Shown: positions 41,411 through 50,372 of the stretch, one piece after another
Numbering within the stretch: the stretch's first letter is position 1
Layout of the letters: the number at the start of each line of letters is the position of its first letter
From: CAYONP01 sp964405335
Lineage (GTDB): Bacteria; Armatimonadota; UBA10988
Direction of reading: 5' to 3'
DNA length: 64,000 nt
Assembly (NCBI GenBank): GCA_964405335.1
Contig: CAYONP010000020.1
Location: forward strand, 1 to 64,000
Translations under genes and position numbers: made by a program
Notes under the pieces: generated by a model
Database searches by the model: none
Told to the model about the DNA's origin: nothing
Seen by the model: only the letters and a program-made list of their open reading frames with translations

Positions 41411-44400
41411 GGCTCACGCCAAACCCCGAGCAGCAGGCGGCGGCGAGCCATCCCTCCAGCCTGGCGGTGACCGCCAGCGCCGGCACCGGCAAGACCGCGA
41501 TGCTGGTCGAGCGTTACCTGCACCATCTGCTGGCCGGCGGTCTGAGGCCGCTGCAGGTGGTCGCCGCGACGTTCACCGAGAAAGCCGCGGGCGAACTGCG
41601 CGAACGGGTGAGGAAGCGCCTGCGCGAGGAGTTGGGTAGCGCCGACCCGCGGCTGGCCGAGCTCGATGCCGCGCCGATCGGCACGCTGCACAGCCTGGCC
41701 GCGCGGATCTGCCGCGAGCATCCCGAGGCGGCCGAGGTCGCGCCGGGGTTCGTCATCCTCGACGAGACCGAGGCACCGATCTGGTCGCGCCAGCGGGTCG
41801 ATGAGCTGCTGACCCGCCTGCCGCCCGAGCGGTTCGCCGGCCTGCGCTGGAGCCTGGCTCGCGCGGCGGTGCACCGGCTGCTGGACGAGCCCTTCGTGGC
41901 GGCGCAGGCGCTGGAGCGGGTGACTCGTCCGTGGGCCGAGGTGCGCGCCGAGTGGGCAACCTGGGCCGCGGCCGAGCGCGAGGCCGGCCTGGCCGAGCTG
42001 ACCGCGCCGCCGTGGGACGAGACGGTCGGCTTTCTGCGCAGTGTCCGCGGCGCTTCAGACGACGGCGCCGAGATCGCCCGCCAGACCATCCTCGACGGCG
42101 TCGAGCTCTTCGAGGCGGGTGAGTTGCGGCCCGGCTTGGAGCTGATGGCTTCGGCCGACCTGCGCTACGGTCGCAAGGCGGCCTGGCGGTGCGACCTGGC
42201 CGAGGTGAAGGCGGCCCTGAAACTGCTCTGCGAGCGGGCCCGCAAAGCACGCAAGGACGGCCGCGCAACGGCCGAGGTGACCGACCTCGACGAGCATCAC
42301 CACAGCCTGCTGCAGCGCTTGCGCGGGTTGGTCGAGACAGTCGGCGGCGGCCTGAGCGAGCTGAAGCGCCAAGCCGGCCTGCTCGGCTACGCCGACCTCG
42401 AGACCGGCGCGCTACTGGCGCTCGGGCGCGAGGATGTGCGCCGCTGGTATGCCGAGCGGTGGCAGGCGATTCTGGTCGACGAGGCGCAGGACGTCAACCC
42501 GACCCAGGCCGAGCTGCTGCGCCGGCTGCGCGATCTCGAGCCGGCGCCGACGCTGACCGCGGTCGGCGACGTGAAGCAGTCGATCTACGGCTTCCGCCAC
42601 GCGCGGCCGGAGGAGTTCGAGGCGCTCGGGCACGCACTCGGCGCGCCGCACCGGCTGAGCCGCACCTACCGCCAGCACCGCCCGCTGGCCGAGACGCTCA
42701 ACGCCCTATTCGCGCCGGTTCTGGGTGAGCAGCACGCGCCCGTGGAGTCCGAGCGTGAACCGCCGCACCCCGGCCGCTACGTCGAGCTCGCCGTGGTGGC
42801 CGAAAAGGCCTCGGCCGCGACCGGCCGTCAGGCCGAGGCGGCTTATCTGGCTGCGCGACTGACCCAGTGGCTCGGCCAACTGCCGGTCCACGACCGGCAG
42901 GCCGACTGCGTCCGGCCGCTCGAGCCGCGTGACGTGGCCGTGCTCTCGCGCGCCTGGCAGCCGCTCGATCTGTTCGCCGACGCCTTCGCCGCGGCGGGCA
43001 TTCCGGTGGTCCACCACGGCGGCGGCAGTCTGCTCGCCACGCGCGAGGCGCTCGACGGCATCGCACTGCTGCGCACGCTGTGCGATCCGGGCGACCGGCT
43101 CGCGCTGGCGGCTGTGCTGCGCGGGCCGATGTGTGCCGTCGATGACGTTGCCCTCGACGACTTGGCCCGGCCCGGCGACCAGCCCTGGCCGAAGCGTCTC
43201 GACGGCATTGCCGCGGCCGCCTGGCTCGCCGAGCTGCGCAAGATGGCCCGGTGTGAACCGCCGTCGCGGCTGCTCGAGCGGGCCGACGAGCTGACCGGCT
43301 ACAGCGCGGTGCTGGCCAATCTGCCGCTGGCCGAGCGGCGGCTGGCCGACTGGCGCGGCTTCATCGCCGCCGTGCGCGAGGCCGAACGGGGGCACCTAGA
43401 CCTGTTCGCCATCGTGCGCTGGCTCCGCCAGTTGCTGGAGGCCGGCGTCGAGCTGCCGCGGCCGTCGCTCGAGGCGCACGACGCGGTCAGCCTGGCGACC
43501 ATCCACTTCGCCAAGGGGCTCGAGTGGCCGGTGGTGATCGTGCCCGACCTGTCGCGCCAATCGCGAGGCAACGACCCGCGTCTGCGGCTCGACGCGGCGC
43601 GCGGCGTGGCGCTCGACCTGCCGCTGCCCGACGATCAGCCGCAGCCGTTCCTGACCTGGCTGCTGAAAGCGAACGACAAGCAGCGCGAGGCCGATGAGCT
43701 GAAGCGGCTGGCCTACGTCGCACTGACCCGCGCCCGCGACCGGCTGCTGCTCACCGCCGGCCGCACGAGCGGCGGCAGCTCGCTGCTTGAGCTGCTCTCC
43801 GAGCCGCTGGCCGCCGCCGGTGTCACCGCCGACGCCATCCCCTTCGACCCGGCCGCGCCGCTGCCCGAGCCGACGGTCAAGCCGACGACTGGCCCGGCAC
43901 CCGAAGCGGTGCTGCTGGAGCGGCTGCAGACGGGCCTCGACGAGGTGGTCGCCTCGGCGCTCGACCTCTACGAGCGCTGTCCGCGCCGGTTCTGGTACGA
44001 CCAGGTCGAAGGCCATCCCGGCCTGCCGGTCGACGGCGAGGGTGGTGAGGCGCGGCGCATCGGCATCCTGGTCCATCACGCCCTCGAGCACGGTCTGCGC
44101 TCCGGCGCGGAGTTGCGCCTGCAGGATGCGGCGATCTCCGACGACGGCCTCCAGCACGCGCTGGCGCTGCTGGCGAGTTGGGATCAACACTCGGCCTTCG
44201 CCGCCGTCCGCGAGGCCGCCGCCGAGCCGGAGGTCGAGCAGGTCGGCGAGCTGCACGGCGTGCGGCTGACGGCGCGGATCGACCGCCTCGCCGGCGAGTT
44301 CGTGCTCGACTACAAGACCGGTCAGACGGCCGTTGCCGAGACGCACGACCTTCAGCTCTGGGCCTATGCGCGGCTGAGCGGTCGCCCGGCGGCATACGTC

Positions 44401-44574
44401 GCCGACCTCGAAACGCCGCGCCTGCTGGCCCTCGACCCAGCGCGGGTCGATGCGCTCGAGGCACGCGCCGAGGCGGTGCTGAGCGGCATCCGGCAGGGCG
44501 AGTTCGAAGCCCGGCCCGGCGAGGCGACGTGCCGGGTTTGTCCCTACTCGGCGGTCTGCCCGGCGGCGGTGTAG
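41407..44574 (+). CDS. addA: AddA-type UvrD-like helicase/nuclease
   Basis: A 1055-aa protein. Walker A ASAGTGKTAML lies at residues 23-33, motif Ia is AATFTEKAA, Walker B is ILVDEAQDVNPTQ, then GDVKQSIYGFR, LATIHFAKGLEW and VALTRARDRLLL: a complete SF1A UvrD helicase. The C-terminal nuclease domain has ILVHHALEHGL, ARIDRLAGEFVLDYKTGQ and QLWAYARL, and carries a Cys cluster (ERCPRRFWYD and TCRVCPYSAVC) of the iron-staple type. It is the motor subunit partner of AddB. The last 31 bp overlap the 3' end of the convergent GH2 gene. Confidence 0.9.
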   Translation: MRLTPNPEQQAAASHPSSLAVTASAGTGKTAMLVERYLHHLLAGGLRPLQVVAATFTEKAAGELRERVRKRLREELGSADPRLAELDAAPIGTLHSLAARICREHPEAAEVAPGFVILDETEAPIWSRQRVDELLTRLPPERFAGLRWSLARAAVHRLLDEPFVAAQALERVTRPWAEVRAEWATWAAAEREAGLAELTAPPWDETVGFLRSVRGASDDGAEIARQTILDGVELFEAGELRPGLELMASADLRYGRKAAWRCDLAEVKAALKLLCERARKARKDGRATAEVTDLDEHHHSLLQRLRGLVETVGGGLSELKRQAGLLGYADLETGALLALGREDVRRWYAERWQAILVDEAQDVNPTQAELLRRLRDLEPAPTLTAVGDVKQSIYGFRHARPEEFEALGHALGAPHRLSRTYRQHRPLAETLNALFAPVLGEQHAPVESEREPPHPGRYVELAVVAEKASAATGRQAEAAYLAARLTQWLGQLPVHDRQADCVRPLEPRDVAVLSRAWQPLDLFADAFAAAGIPVVHHGGGSLLATREALDGIALLRTLCDPGDRLALAAVLRGPMCAVDDVALDDLARPGDQPWPKRLDGIAAAAWLAELRKMARCEPPSRLLERADELTGYSAVLANLPLAERRLADWRGFIAAVREAERGHLDLFAIVRWLRQLLEAGVELPRPSLEAHDAVSLATIHFAKGLEWPVVIVPDLSRQSRGNDPRLRLDAARGVALDLPLPDDQPQPFLTWLLKANDKQREADELKRLAYVALTRARDRLLLTAGRTSGGSSLLELLSEPLAAAGVTADAIPFDPAAPLPEPTVKPTTGPAPEAVLLERLQTGLDEVVASALDLYERCPRRFWYDQVEGHPGLPVDGEGGEARRIGILVHHALEHGLRSGAELRLQDAAISDDGLQHALALLASWDQHSAFAAVREAAAEPEVEQVGELHGVRLTARIDRLAGEFVLDYKTGQTAVAETHDLQLWAYARLSGRPAAYVADLETPRLLALDPARVDALEARAEAVLSGIRQGEFEARPGEATCRVCPYSAVCPAAV

Positions 44575-46520
44575 AAGACCTGACGCAGCGCCTCGCAGAC
44601 CGGTTTCGGCCGGCCCTCGACGTCGATCAGCGCGTTGCCGATGGGGCACGGGAAGCAGTCGTGGCCGTGCCAGATGATGAACCCGCCGCAGGCCGGAAAG
44701 CGCTCTTTGTGCCGCGCCGCGGCGAACGCCAAGGCCACCGCCTGCTCGCGTTGCGTCTGCTCGATGTAGGCCGCCAGCGCCGCTTCGGGCTCGAGGCCGG
44801 CAAGGTGCGCAAAGCGGTGTAGCATCAGCCACCAGGCGCTGGAGTGCCGCCACTCGGGCCCGTCGGGTGGCCACCAGCCGCGCGGCAGGTAGCGGCGGAT
44901 CACCTCGGCGTCGCAGGCGCCGGGCATGCCGGTTTCACTGCGGAAGAGGGAGTCGTCGCGGCGGAACAGCTCGAACCAGCCCTCCAGGTCGGCGGCGCCG
45001 CCGATGCCCCACGGGCCGTGGACGCAATGGTGCAGGCCGCTGCCCACCGTCTCGAGCGAGGCGCTGAAGCGCGGGCCGTAGGCCGAGGTGGGCAGGAACC
45101 GGCGGCCCGGATCGTCGCGCTCGACCACCGCCGCCAGCGCGGCCAGGCAGGGGTGGCTCAGGTCGCACGGCACGCCGCCGCCGGTCTTCGAGCCGGGGCC
45201 GGACGACTGCAGCTCGTTGCCGCCACACCACATCAGCAGGCTGGCATGGTGCGCACGCCGCGTGATGTAACTGCCGGCGATGCGCTCCAGCTCGGCGATG
45301 GCGGCCGGCTGCTCGGGCGGCCAGTTGTCGATGCCCGAGGACGACAGGGGGAACTCCTGCCAGACCAGGATCCCGGCCTCGTCGCAGGCATCATAGAACG
45401 ACTCGGGCGGCAGGTAGGCGCCGCCCCAGACGCGCAGCACGTTGCAGCCCATGTCGCGATAGAGCGCCACCCGCTGGCGATAGTCGGCCGCCGTGGTGTC
45501 CGGGTAGGCCACTCGGACCGGCGACCAATTGGCCCCCTGCAGAAACGTCGGCGTGCCGTTGACCTCGCAGATCCAGGGCAGCGCATCGGCCGGCGCGCCG
45601 TCGCAGGGCAACCAGCGCACGCGCTTGAAGCCAACGCGGCGGGTGGCCGACCAGAGCACCTGATCCGACTCGTCGATCACGTCGACGTCGAGCCGGTAGA
45701 GCTTCTGCGCGCCGGCCAGGTTGGGTTGCCACGGTGTCACCGCACCGGGCTCGAGACGGACCTCGTTGACCCCCTCGCCGATCGGCAAGACCAGCATCTG
45801 CAGCAACGAATCGCCGTCGTAGAGCGCGGCGCTGACCCGCCGCAGGCGGCGATCGGCGGCCGGCCGGTGCTCCAGTCGCAGGTGCACCGTGCCCGTCGCC
45901 AGGTCGTCGGCCAGCTCGGTCCGCACCGGGCCGAGGTGCAGTTCGGCGGCCGCGCCGGTGAGCAGCCGCAGCCCGCCGACCACGCCGATCGGCACGAACC
46001 GCGCACACCAATCCCAGGAGAAGTTGTAACGCGGCTTGAAGTAACGCGACCGCGAGGTGTAGCCGATCTGGCCCTGCTCCTCGGGCGGCGTGTCGAAGAC
46101 GATGCTGAGCCAGTGCTCGGCGCCGTCGCCGAGTTGCTCGGTCAGATCGAACCGCTGCGGCGTCAACGCGCCCGACCAGCTCGCGACCTCGCGGCCGTCG
46201 ACCAGAACCCAGCCCGCGTAATCGAGCCCCTCGGCCGCCAGCACGATGGGCTCATCGTGCGGCGCGGTGAGCCGGCAGACCAACTCCCAGTGCCGGTGCT
46301 CGACCCACTCGCAGGCGAGCGAGTTGAGGCCGACCAGCCAGTCTTCGATCCGCCCGGCGCGACGCAGCGCCTCCTGCACGGTGCCGGGCACCACCGCGTC
46401 GACCGGGCCGACGTCGAAGCCGATGCCCTGACCCGTCTCCATCGATGCGCGCAGCCGCCACGAGTACGGCCGCCAGCCCTGCCACTGCCAGTCCAGGTCG
46501 TTCAGCTCAATCGCCGACAT
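44544..46520 (-). CDS. Glycoside hydrolase family 2 protein (beta-mannosidase-like)
   Basis: A 658-aa protein. The sugar-binding jelly roll (about 1-160: VPGTVQEALRRAGRIEDW, ACEWVEHRHWELVC, LDYAGWVLVDGREVASW), an Ig-like domain, then a TIM barrel (about 300-658) with the GH2 motif WCGGNELQ, where the Glu is the acid/base, and GCNVLRVWGGAYLP. The nucleophile should be in a loop near FRSETGMPG. It cleaves beta-mannosides or related beta-glycosides. No signal peptide, so intracellular. GH130, a mannoside phosphorylase, lies 6 kb away. Shorter than typical GH2 mannosidases: C-terminal beta domains are missing. The start at 46520 avoids an Ala/Asn-rich extension. Confidence 0.85.
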   Translation of the reverse strand: MSAIELNDLDWQWQGWRPYSWRLRASMETGQGIGFDVGPVDAVVPGTVQEALRRAGRIEDWLVGLNSLACEWVEHRHWELVCRLTAPHDEPIVLAAEGLDYAGWVLVDGREVASWSGALTPQRFDLTEQLGDGAEHWLSIVFDTPPEEQGQIGYTSRSRYFKPRYNFSWDWCARFVPIGVVGGLRLLTGAAAELHLGPVRTELADDLATGTVHLRLEHRPAADRRLRRVSAALYDGDSLLQMLVLPIGEGVNEVRLEPGAVTPWQPNLAGAQKLYRLDVDVIDESDQVLWSATRRVGFKRVRWLPCDGAPADALPWICEVNGTPTFLQGANWSPVRVAYPDTTAADYRQRVALYRDMGCNVLRVWGGAYLPPESFYDACDEAGILVWQEFPLSSSGIDNWPPEQPAAIAELERIAGSYITRRAHHASLLMWCGGNELQSSGPGSKTGGGVPCDLSHPCLAALAAVVERDDPGRRFLPTSAYGPRFSASLETVGSGLHHCVHGPWGIGGAADLEGWFELFRRDDSLFRSETGMPGACDAEVIRRYLPRGWWPPDGPEWRHSSAWWLMLHRFAHLAGLEPEAALAAYIEQTQREQAVALAFAAARHKERFPACGGFIIWHGHDCFPCPIGNALIDVEGRPKPVCEALRQVFYTAAGQTAE

Positions 46521-46653
46521 GCCAATCCCCGCCGCATTATCGCAGGCTGCGGCCACGCCATCCAGCATCGCCACGGTGGCAATGGACGCCGGCGCCCCGG
46601 CGACACAGAATACTGGGCATGCTGGGCCGGTCGCCGTACCTGGAGCGACAGTG

Positions 46654-47436
46654 ATGGGTTGGGAGGAGCCGGACAGCTCCGGCGCCGCGCGTCATCTGCT
46701 GTGGACCGGGGGGTGGGACTCGACCTACCGTCTGCTCGAGCTGCTCTACGTCCACGGCCGCGAGGTACAGCCGCACTACATCCTCGACGAAGACCGGCAG
46801 TCGTTGCGCCATGAGCTGCGCACGATGGCGCAGATCCGCGGCCGGCTTGCCCAACAGCCGGGCCTGCCGCGCCTGCATCCGACGCGGTTCATCGCGCGCT
46901 GCGACGTGGCGCCCGACGAGGCAATCACCGCGGCCTTCCACCGCCTGCGGCAGCGCGGACACCTCGGCTCGCAGTACCACTGGCTCGCCCGCTACGCCGC
47001 GCAGATGGCCGGTCTGCCACTCGAGCTCGGGTTCGTCAACGGGCCGATTGGCGACTTCGACATCCGGCCCTTCATCGTCGAGCGCGAGGTGGACGGCGAG
47101 GCCTGTCTGGTCCTCGGTGAGCCGGACGACCCGGACCTGCGCATCTTCGAGCGTTTCCGCTGCCCGCTGATCCGGCTCGATAAGCCGACCTTACGCACCG
47201 AGGCGCGGCGGCACGGCTTCGCCGACCTGCTCGAGCAGTCGTGGTTCTGTCACCGGCCGACCAGCGCGGGTCGCCCCTGCGGTCTGTGCGGACCCTGCCG
47301 CACCGCGGTCGAGCTGGGCATGGCCGACCGACTGCCCGCCAGCGCGCACCTTCGGCGCCGGCTCTACGACCTGGCGGCCTATCCGGTCCGACGGCTGCGG
47401 CGGTTGACCGCATCGGCGGTGCCTCATCTGGCATGA
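46654..47436 (+). CDS. QueC-like PP-loop ATPase paralogue 1
   Basis: A 260-aa protein of the QueC / ExsB-like PP-loop ATP-pyrophosphatase group. The pyrophosphatase loop is LLWTGGWDSTYR (canonical QueC has SGGxDS). Shared family phrases are QPHYILDEDR, GSQYHWLARYAAQ and a zinc-type Cys cluster WFCHRPTSAGRPCGLCGPC. The region that in QueC recognises carboxy-deazaguanine is replaced by FVNGPIGDFDIRPF. It should adenylate some substrate carboxylate or similar group, which is unknown. ATG at 46654 follows GGAG by 8 nt. First gene of a four-gene plus-strand run; it is followed after 85 bp by an ATP-grasp gene. Confidence 0.82.
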   Translation: MGWEEPDSSGAARHLLWTGGWDSTYRLLELLYVHGREVQPHYILDEDRQSLRHELRTMAQIRGRLAQQPGLPRLHPTRFIARCDVAPDEAITAAFHRLRQRGHLGSQYHWLARYAAQMAGLPLELGFVNGPIGDFDIRPFIVEREVDGEACLVLGEPDDPDLRIFERFRCPLIRLDKPTLRTEARRHGFADLLEQSWFCHRPTSAGRPCGLCGPCRTAVELGMADRLPASAHLRRRLYDLAAYPVRRLRRLTASAVPHLA

Positions 47437-47521
47437 CGAGGAGAGTGAGTCACCGGCCGGGCATACGATTTGCAGTTCGCCACCTAGCTACGCCGCTGTG
47501 GGCGAATGGCCGGAGGCGAAC

Positions 47522-48625
47522 ATGGCGCGAAGGGGAATGGGCATCGCTCGCGGTCTGCGGCGGCGAGCCAGAGCTGTCGCCGAGACGCGCGCCATGCTGG
47601 CCCATCCGGCTGCTGCCGCGGGGTACTACTCGGAGCTGCCGCGCAAGTCGCGAGCCCGCATCCTGGTAGACCTGTACGGCTTTGCCTTGCGCTACGGCGA
47701 ACTCGACCTGCTGTACCTACCCAGTGGCCGCGACACGACCGACCCGGCGCAGACGGCCAGGTACCTGCCCAATCCCGAGTTTCGCCGCCTGCGCCGGCGG
47801 CTCAACCACCGAGCCAGTTGGCCCACCGGCTTCGACGCCCAGATCGTGTCTGAAGACAAGGCGATCGCCGACTGGATCCTCACCGCGCTTGGCCTGCCTC
47901 ACCCGCAGACGGACGGTTGCCTCTCAGGCGGCGACTACTATGACCGGGCAGGCGCTGCTCATCCGATTGAGGAGCTGACGAACCTGCTGCCTGCCGAGTG
48001 GGACGGGCTGTGCAAGCCGCTCGGTGGCATGTGTGGCGCCGGCATCCACTCGCTCAAGACCTGTGGCGACACGCTGCTGCTCGACGGCGAGCCGTTGGCA
48101 CCGGTCGCACTCGCCGAGCGACTGCGCGGGCCACAACTGCTGCAGGGGCGTGTGCAGCAGCATGTTGCCTACGCCGCGCTACATGCGACGTCGGTCAACA
48201 CGCTGCGGCTGGTGACCGAACAGGCGACTGGTGAGGCACGGCTACTGAGCGCAGCGCTGCGCGTCGGCTGCGGGGGCAAGCTGGTCGACAACTGGGCCGC
48301 CGGTGGTCTGATCATCCGAGTCGACCCGGCCTCGGGTACCCTCGGTCGGCACGGCTTTCGCAAGCCCGGCTACGGCGGTCGGTACGACAGGCACCCGGAC
48401 AGTGGCATCGGCTTCGAGGGGTATGAGCTGCCGTTCGCTCGCGAAGCGATCGAGCTGGTGCTCCGTGGGCAGCGGCGATTGCACTGCTTCGGCTCGATCG
48501 GCTGGGACATCGCGGTCACGCCGGACGGGCCGCTGGTCCTGGAGTTCAACCACGACTGGGATGGCGGCATCCCAATGGTCCTGGAGCCGGACTTCGCCAC
48601 CACGTTGAGGACCTTGGCCGGTTGA
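47522..48625 (+). CDS. ATP-grasp protein, sugar-transfer-associated type
   Basis: A 367-aa protein with ATP-grasp strands in order: FDAQIVSEDKAIADWILTAL, WDGLCKPLGGMCGAGIHSL (phosphate loop), LQGRVQQHVAYAALHATSVNTLRLVT, CGGKLVDNWAAGGLIIRVD and IGWDIAVTPDGPLVLEFNHDW, where the Asp/Glu-Asn residues bind Mg-ATP. These phrases match the sugar-transfer-associated ATP-grasp group, often near polysaccharide genes. It would join a carboxylate, activated as an acyl phosphate, to an amine or other nucleophile. ATG at 47522 is chosen for its GGAGG. It sits between QueC-like paralogues 1 and 2, so a shared pathway is likely. Confidence 0.82.
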   Translation: MARRGMGIARGLRRRARAVAETRAMLAHPAAAAGYYSELPRKSRARILVDLYGFALRYGELDLLYLPSGRDTTDPAQTARYLPNPEFRRLRRRLNHRASWPTGFDAQIVSEDKAIADWILTALGLPHPQTDGCLSGGDYYDRAGAAHPIEELTNLLPAEWDGLCKPLGGMCGAGIHSLKTCGDTLLLDGEPLAPVALAERLRGPQLLQGRVQQHVAYAALHATSVNTLRLVTEQATGEARLLSAALRVGCGGKLVDNWAAGGLIIRVDPASGTLGRHGFRKPGYGGRYDRHPDSGIGFEGYELPFAREAIELVLRGQRRLHCFGSIGWDIAVTPDGPLVLEFNHDWDGGIPMVLEPDFATTLRTLAG

Positions 48626-48678
48626 CGATCAGCTCGGGCTGTGGTCGGCCGGCGCGAATCCGAGCCCAACGGACCCGC

Positions 48679-48707
48679 TTGACAGGTGACTCCTGTGGCA
48701 CCAGACT
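48679..48707 (+). promoter_or_regulatory. Possible internal promoter ahead of QueC-like paralogue 2
   Basis: TTGACA at 48679-48684 and, after 17 nt, CAGACT at 48702-48707, a poor -10 match (3 of 6). It lies in the 126-bp gap after the ATP-grasp gene. A perfect -35 alone is weak evidence; the run could still be one transcript. Confidence 0.3.
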
Positions 48708-48751
48708 GATCGGACCGCGCGGTGATGCGGACGCCGGTCTCGGAGCGGCGA

Positions 48752-49501
48752 ATGGTCGGGGCAGGGACGGACGGGTTGGCCGTTCACCTCCTCTGGACCG
48801 GGGGCTGGGACTCGACTTACCGCCTGCTCGAACTGCTGCTCGCCGGACGGGCGATCCAGCCGCACTACATCCTCGATGACGACCGGCTCTCGCTCGGCCA
48901 CGAGTTGCGTACCATGGCCCGTATCCGCCAGCACCTGGCCGCGTGGCCGGGACTGCCCTGCCTGCACCCGACGCGGTTCGTCGCCAAGACGGAAATCGCC
49001 CCTCAGCCGGAGATCACCGCCGCCTTCCGCCGCCTGCGCACCGCTGGTCACCTCGGCTCGCAGTACCATTGGCTGGCGCGCTATGCCGCCCAGCTCGAGG
49101 GCACGCCGCTCGAGCTGTGCATCGACAACGGCCCGCTCGGCGTCCACGACCTGCGACCGTGGACCATCGAGCGGAGTGACGGCGAGGTGACCTGGTGGGA
49201 GCTCGAACCGGCAATCGAGGGCGACCTGCGCCTGTTCCTGTCCTTCCGGCTGCCGTTGATCCACGTCGACAAGCCGGCGATGCGCCGCCGCGCGCAAGAG
49301 CTCGGCTTTGACGAGCTGCTGGAGCAGACCTGGTTCTGCCACCAGCCGACCCGGCGCGGCCGGCCGTGCGGTCGCTGCGTGCCCTGCCGGGTGGCGGTCG
49401 AAACGGGGCTGGGTGACCGGGTGCCGGCGATCGCGCGCGCTCGTCGGACCGCCGGCGATATGGTGCGCCGGTGGGCTAGACGGGCACGGGTAGCCGGTTA
49501 A
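48752..49501 (+). CDS. QueC-like PP-loop ATPase paralogue 2
   Basis: A 249-aa close relative of the protein at 46,654. Pyrophosphatase loop LLWTGGWDSTYR; shared blocks QPHYILDDDR, ELRTMARIR, LHPTRFVAK, GSQYHWLARYAAQ and ELLEQTWFCHQPTRRGRPCGRCVPC with four Cys for zinc. The similarity to paralogue 1 is greater than to paralogue 3, so a duplication spanning the ATP-grasp gene seems likely. ATG at 48752 is preferred because GGAG is 6 nt upstream; GTG at 48722 is a longer alternative. Substrate unknown. It ends 56 bp before paralogue 3. Confidence 0.82.
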   Translation: MVGAGTDGLAVHLLWTGGWDSTYRLLELLLAGRAIQPHYILDDDRLSLGHELRTMARIRQHLAAWPGLPCLHPTRFVAKTEIAPQPEITAAFRRLRTAGHLGSQYHWLARYAAQLEGTPLELCIDNGPLGVHDLRPWTIERSDGEVTWWELEPAIEGDLRLFLSFRLPLIHVDKPAMRRRAQELGFDELLEQTWFCHQPTRRGRPCGRCVPCRVAVETGLGDRVPAIARARRTAGDMVRRWARRARVAG

Positions 49502-49557
49502 GACGCAGGCGTCGTGGCCGATGCCATCTCCGTGGAAGGGCGCATGGAGTTTGCATC

Positions 49558-50328
49558 GTGACACAGTCTGGGAGCCAGCGACGGACGAGGCAGGTGCTCT
49601 GGTCGGGCGGCTGGGACTCCTCGTACCGGGTCATGGAGCTCGTGCTGGTCCTGGGCTACGATGTCCAGCCGCACTACATCCTCGACGACGTGCGTGACTC
49701 GCTGCTGTTCGAGCTGCGCGCCATGAATGAGCTGCGCCGCGAGATCAACCGGCGATCGACGACCGGCGCCCAGCTGCTGCCAACCAGCTACACCGGTCGC
49801 TACGAGATCGCCGCCGACGCCGAGATCAGTGGGTCGATCCGAGACCTCCAGCGGGTGTCGCACATCAGCGGCCAGTACGACTACCTGGCGCGATATGCCA
49901 AGCAACTCGGCACGCACGAGCTGGAGATGGGCTTGGTCGACGGCACGATGGGGGAGTGGGACATTCGGCCGTTGATTGTCGAACGTCGCGAGGATGACGA
50001 CGTCTGGTACGAGTTCGACCCAGCACGGATGGACCACGAACTGGCTGTCTTCGCCTGGTTCCGCTACCCGATCATCCGGCACCACAAACGCTCTCTGCTC
50101 GATCGGGCCCGGACGTTCGGCTTCGCCGACCTGCTGGCCGGCAGCAGTTGGACCTGCCACCGGCCGACGCGCCGCGGCCAGGCATGTGGGCGGTGCATCC
50201 CGTGTCGCTTTCTGCGCGAGTGCGGACTGGGCCGCCAGATGCCCTGGACGTCGCGCCTGGTCGGCTTGGCGCGCGACCTGGCCGCCGCGGCGCTACCCAC
50301 GCGGCCGGTCCATCGCCGCCTGCACTGA
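49558..50328 (+). CDS. QueC-like PP-loop ATPase paralogue 3
   Basis: A 256-aa protein with the loop VLWSGGWDSSYR, which keeps the Ser of canonical PP-loop proteins. The family phrases recur in diverged form: QPHYILDDVR, ISGQYDYLARYAKQ, LVDGTMGEWDIRPL and SSWTCHRPTRRGQACGRCIPC. It starts with GTG and is the most divergent of the three. The distal gene of the run; a SorC-type regulator begins 44 bp after it in the same direction. The presence of three forms suggests three substrates or a hetero-oligomer, which is inference. Confidence 0.8.
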   Translation: MTQSGSQRRTRQVLWSGGWDSSYRVMELVLVLGYDVQPHYILDDVRDSLLFELRAMNELRREINRRSTTGAQLLPTSYTGRYEIAADAEISGSIRDLQRVSHISGQYDYLARYAKQLGTHELEMGLVDGTMGEWDIRPLIVERREDDDVWYEFDPARMDHELAVFAWFRYPIIRHHKRSLLDRARTFGFADLLAGSSWTCHRPTRRGQACGRCIPCRFLRECGLGRQMPWTSRLVGLARDLAAAALPTRPVHRRLH

Positions 50329-50372
50329 CCGCCGCGCGCGGGGCGTGTTACCATGAGCGCGGCAGACAGGCG

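Noticed and set aside
41407..44574. RecBCD or UvrD stand-alone helicase
   Set aside because: The C-terminal nuclease with Cys cluster and the coupled AddB-like gene favour an AddAB-type complex.
46654..50328. Queuosine (preQ0) biosynthesis as the role of the three PP-loop proteins
   Set aside because: QueC's VPxRN and PDCRxSF motifs are missing, and canonical queC and queE lie next door.
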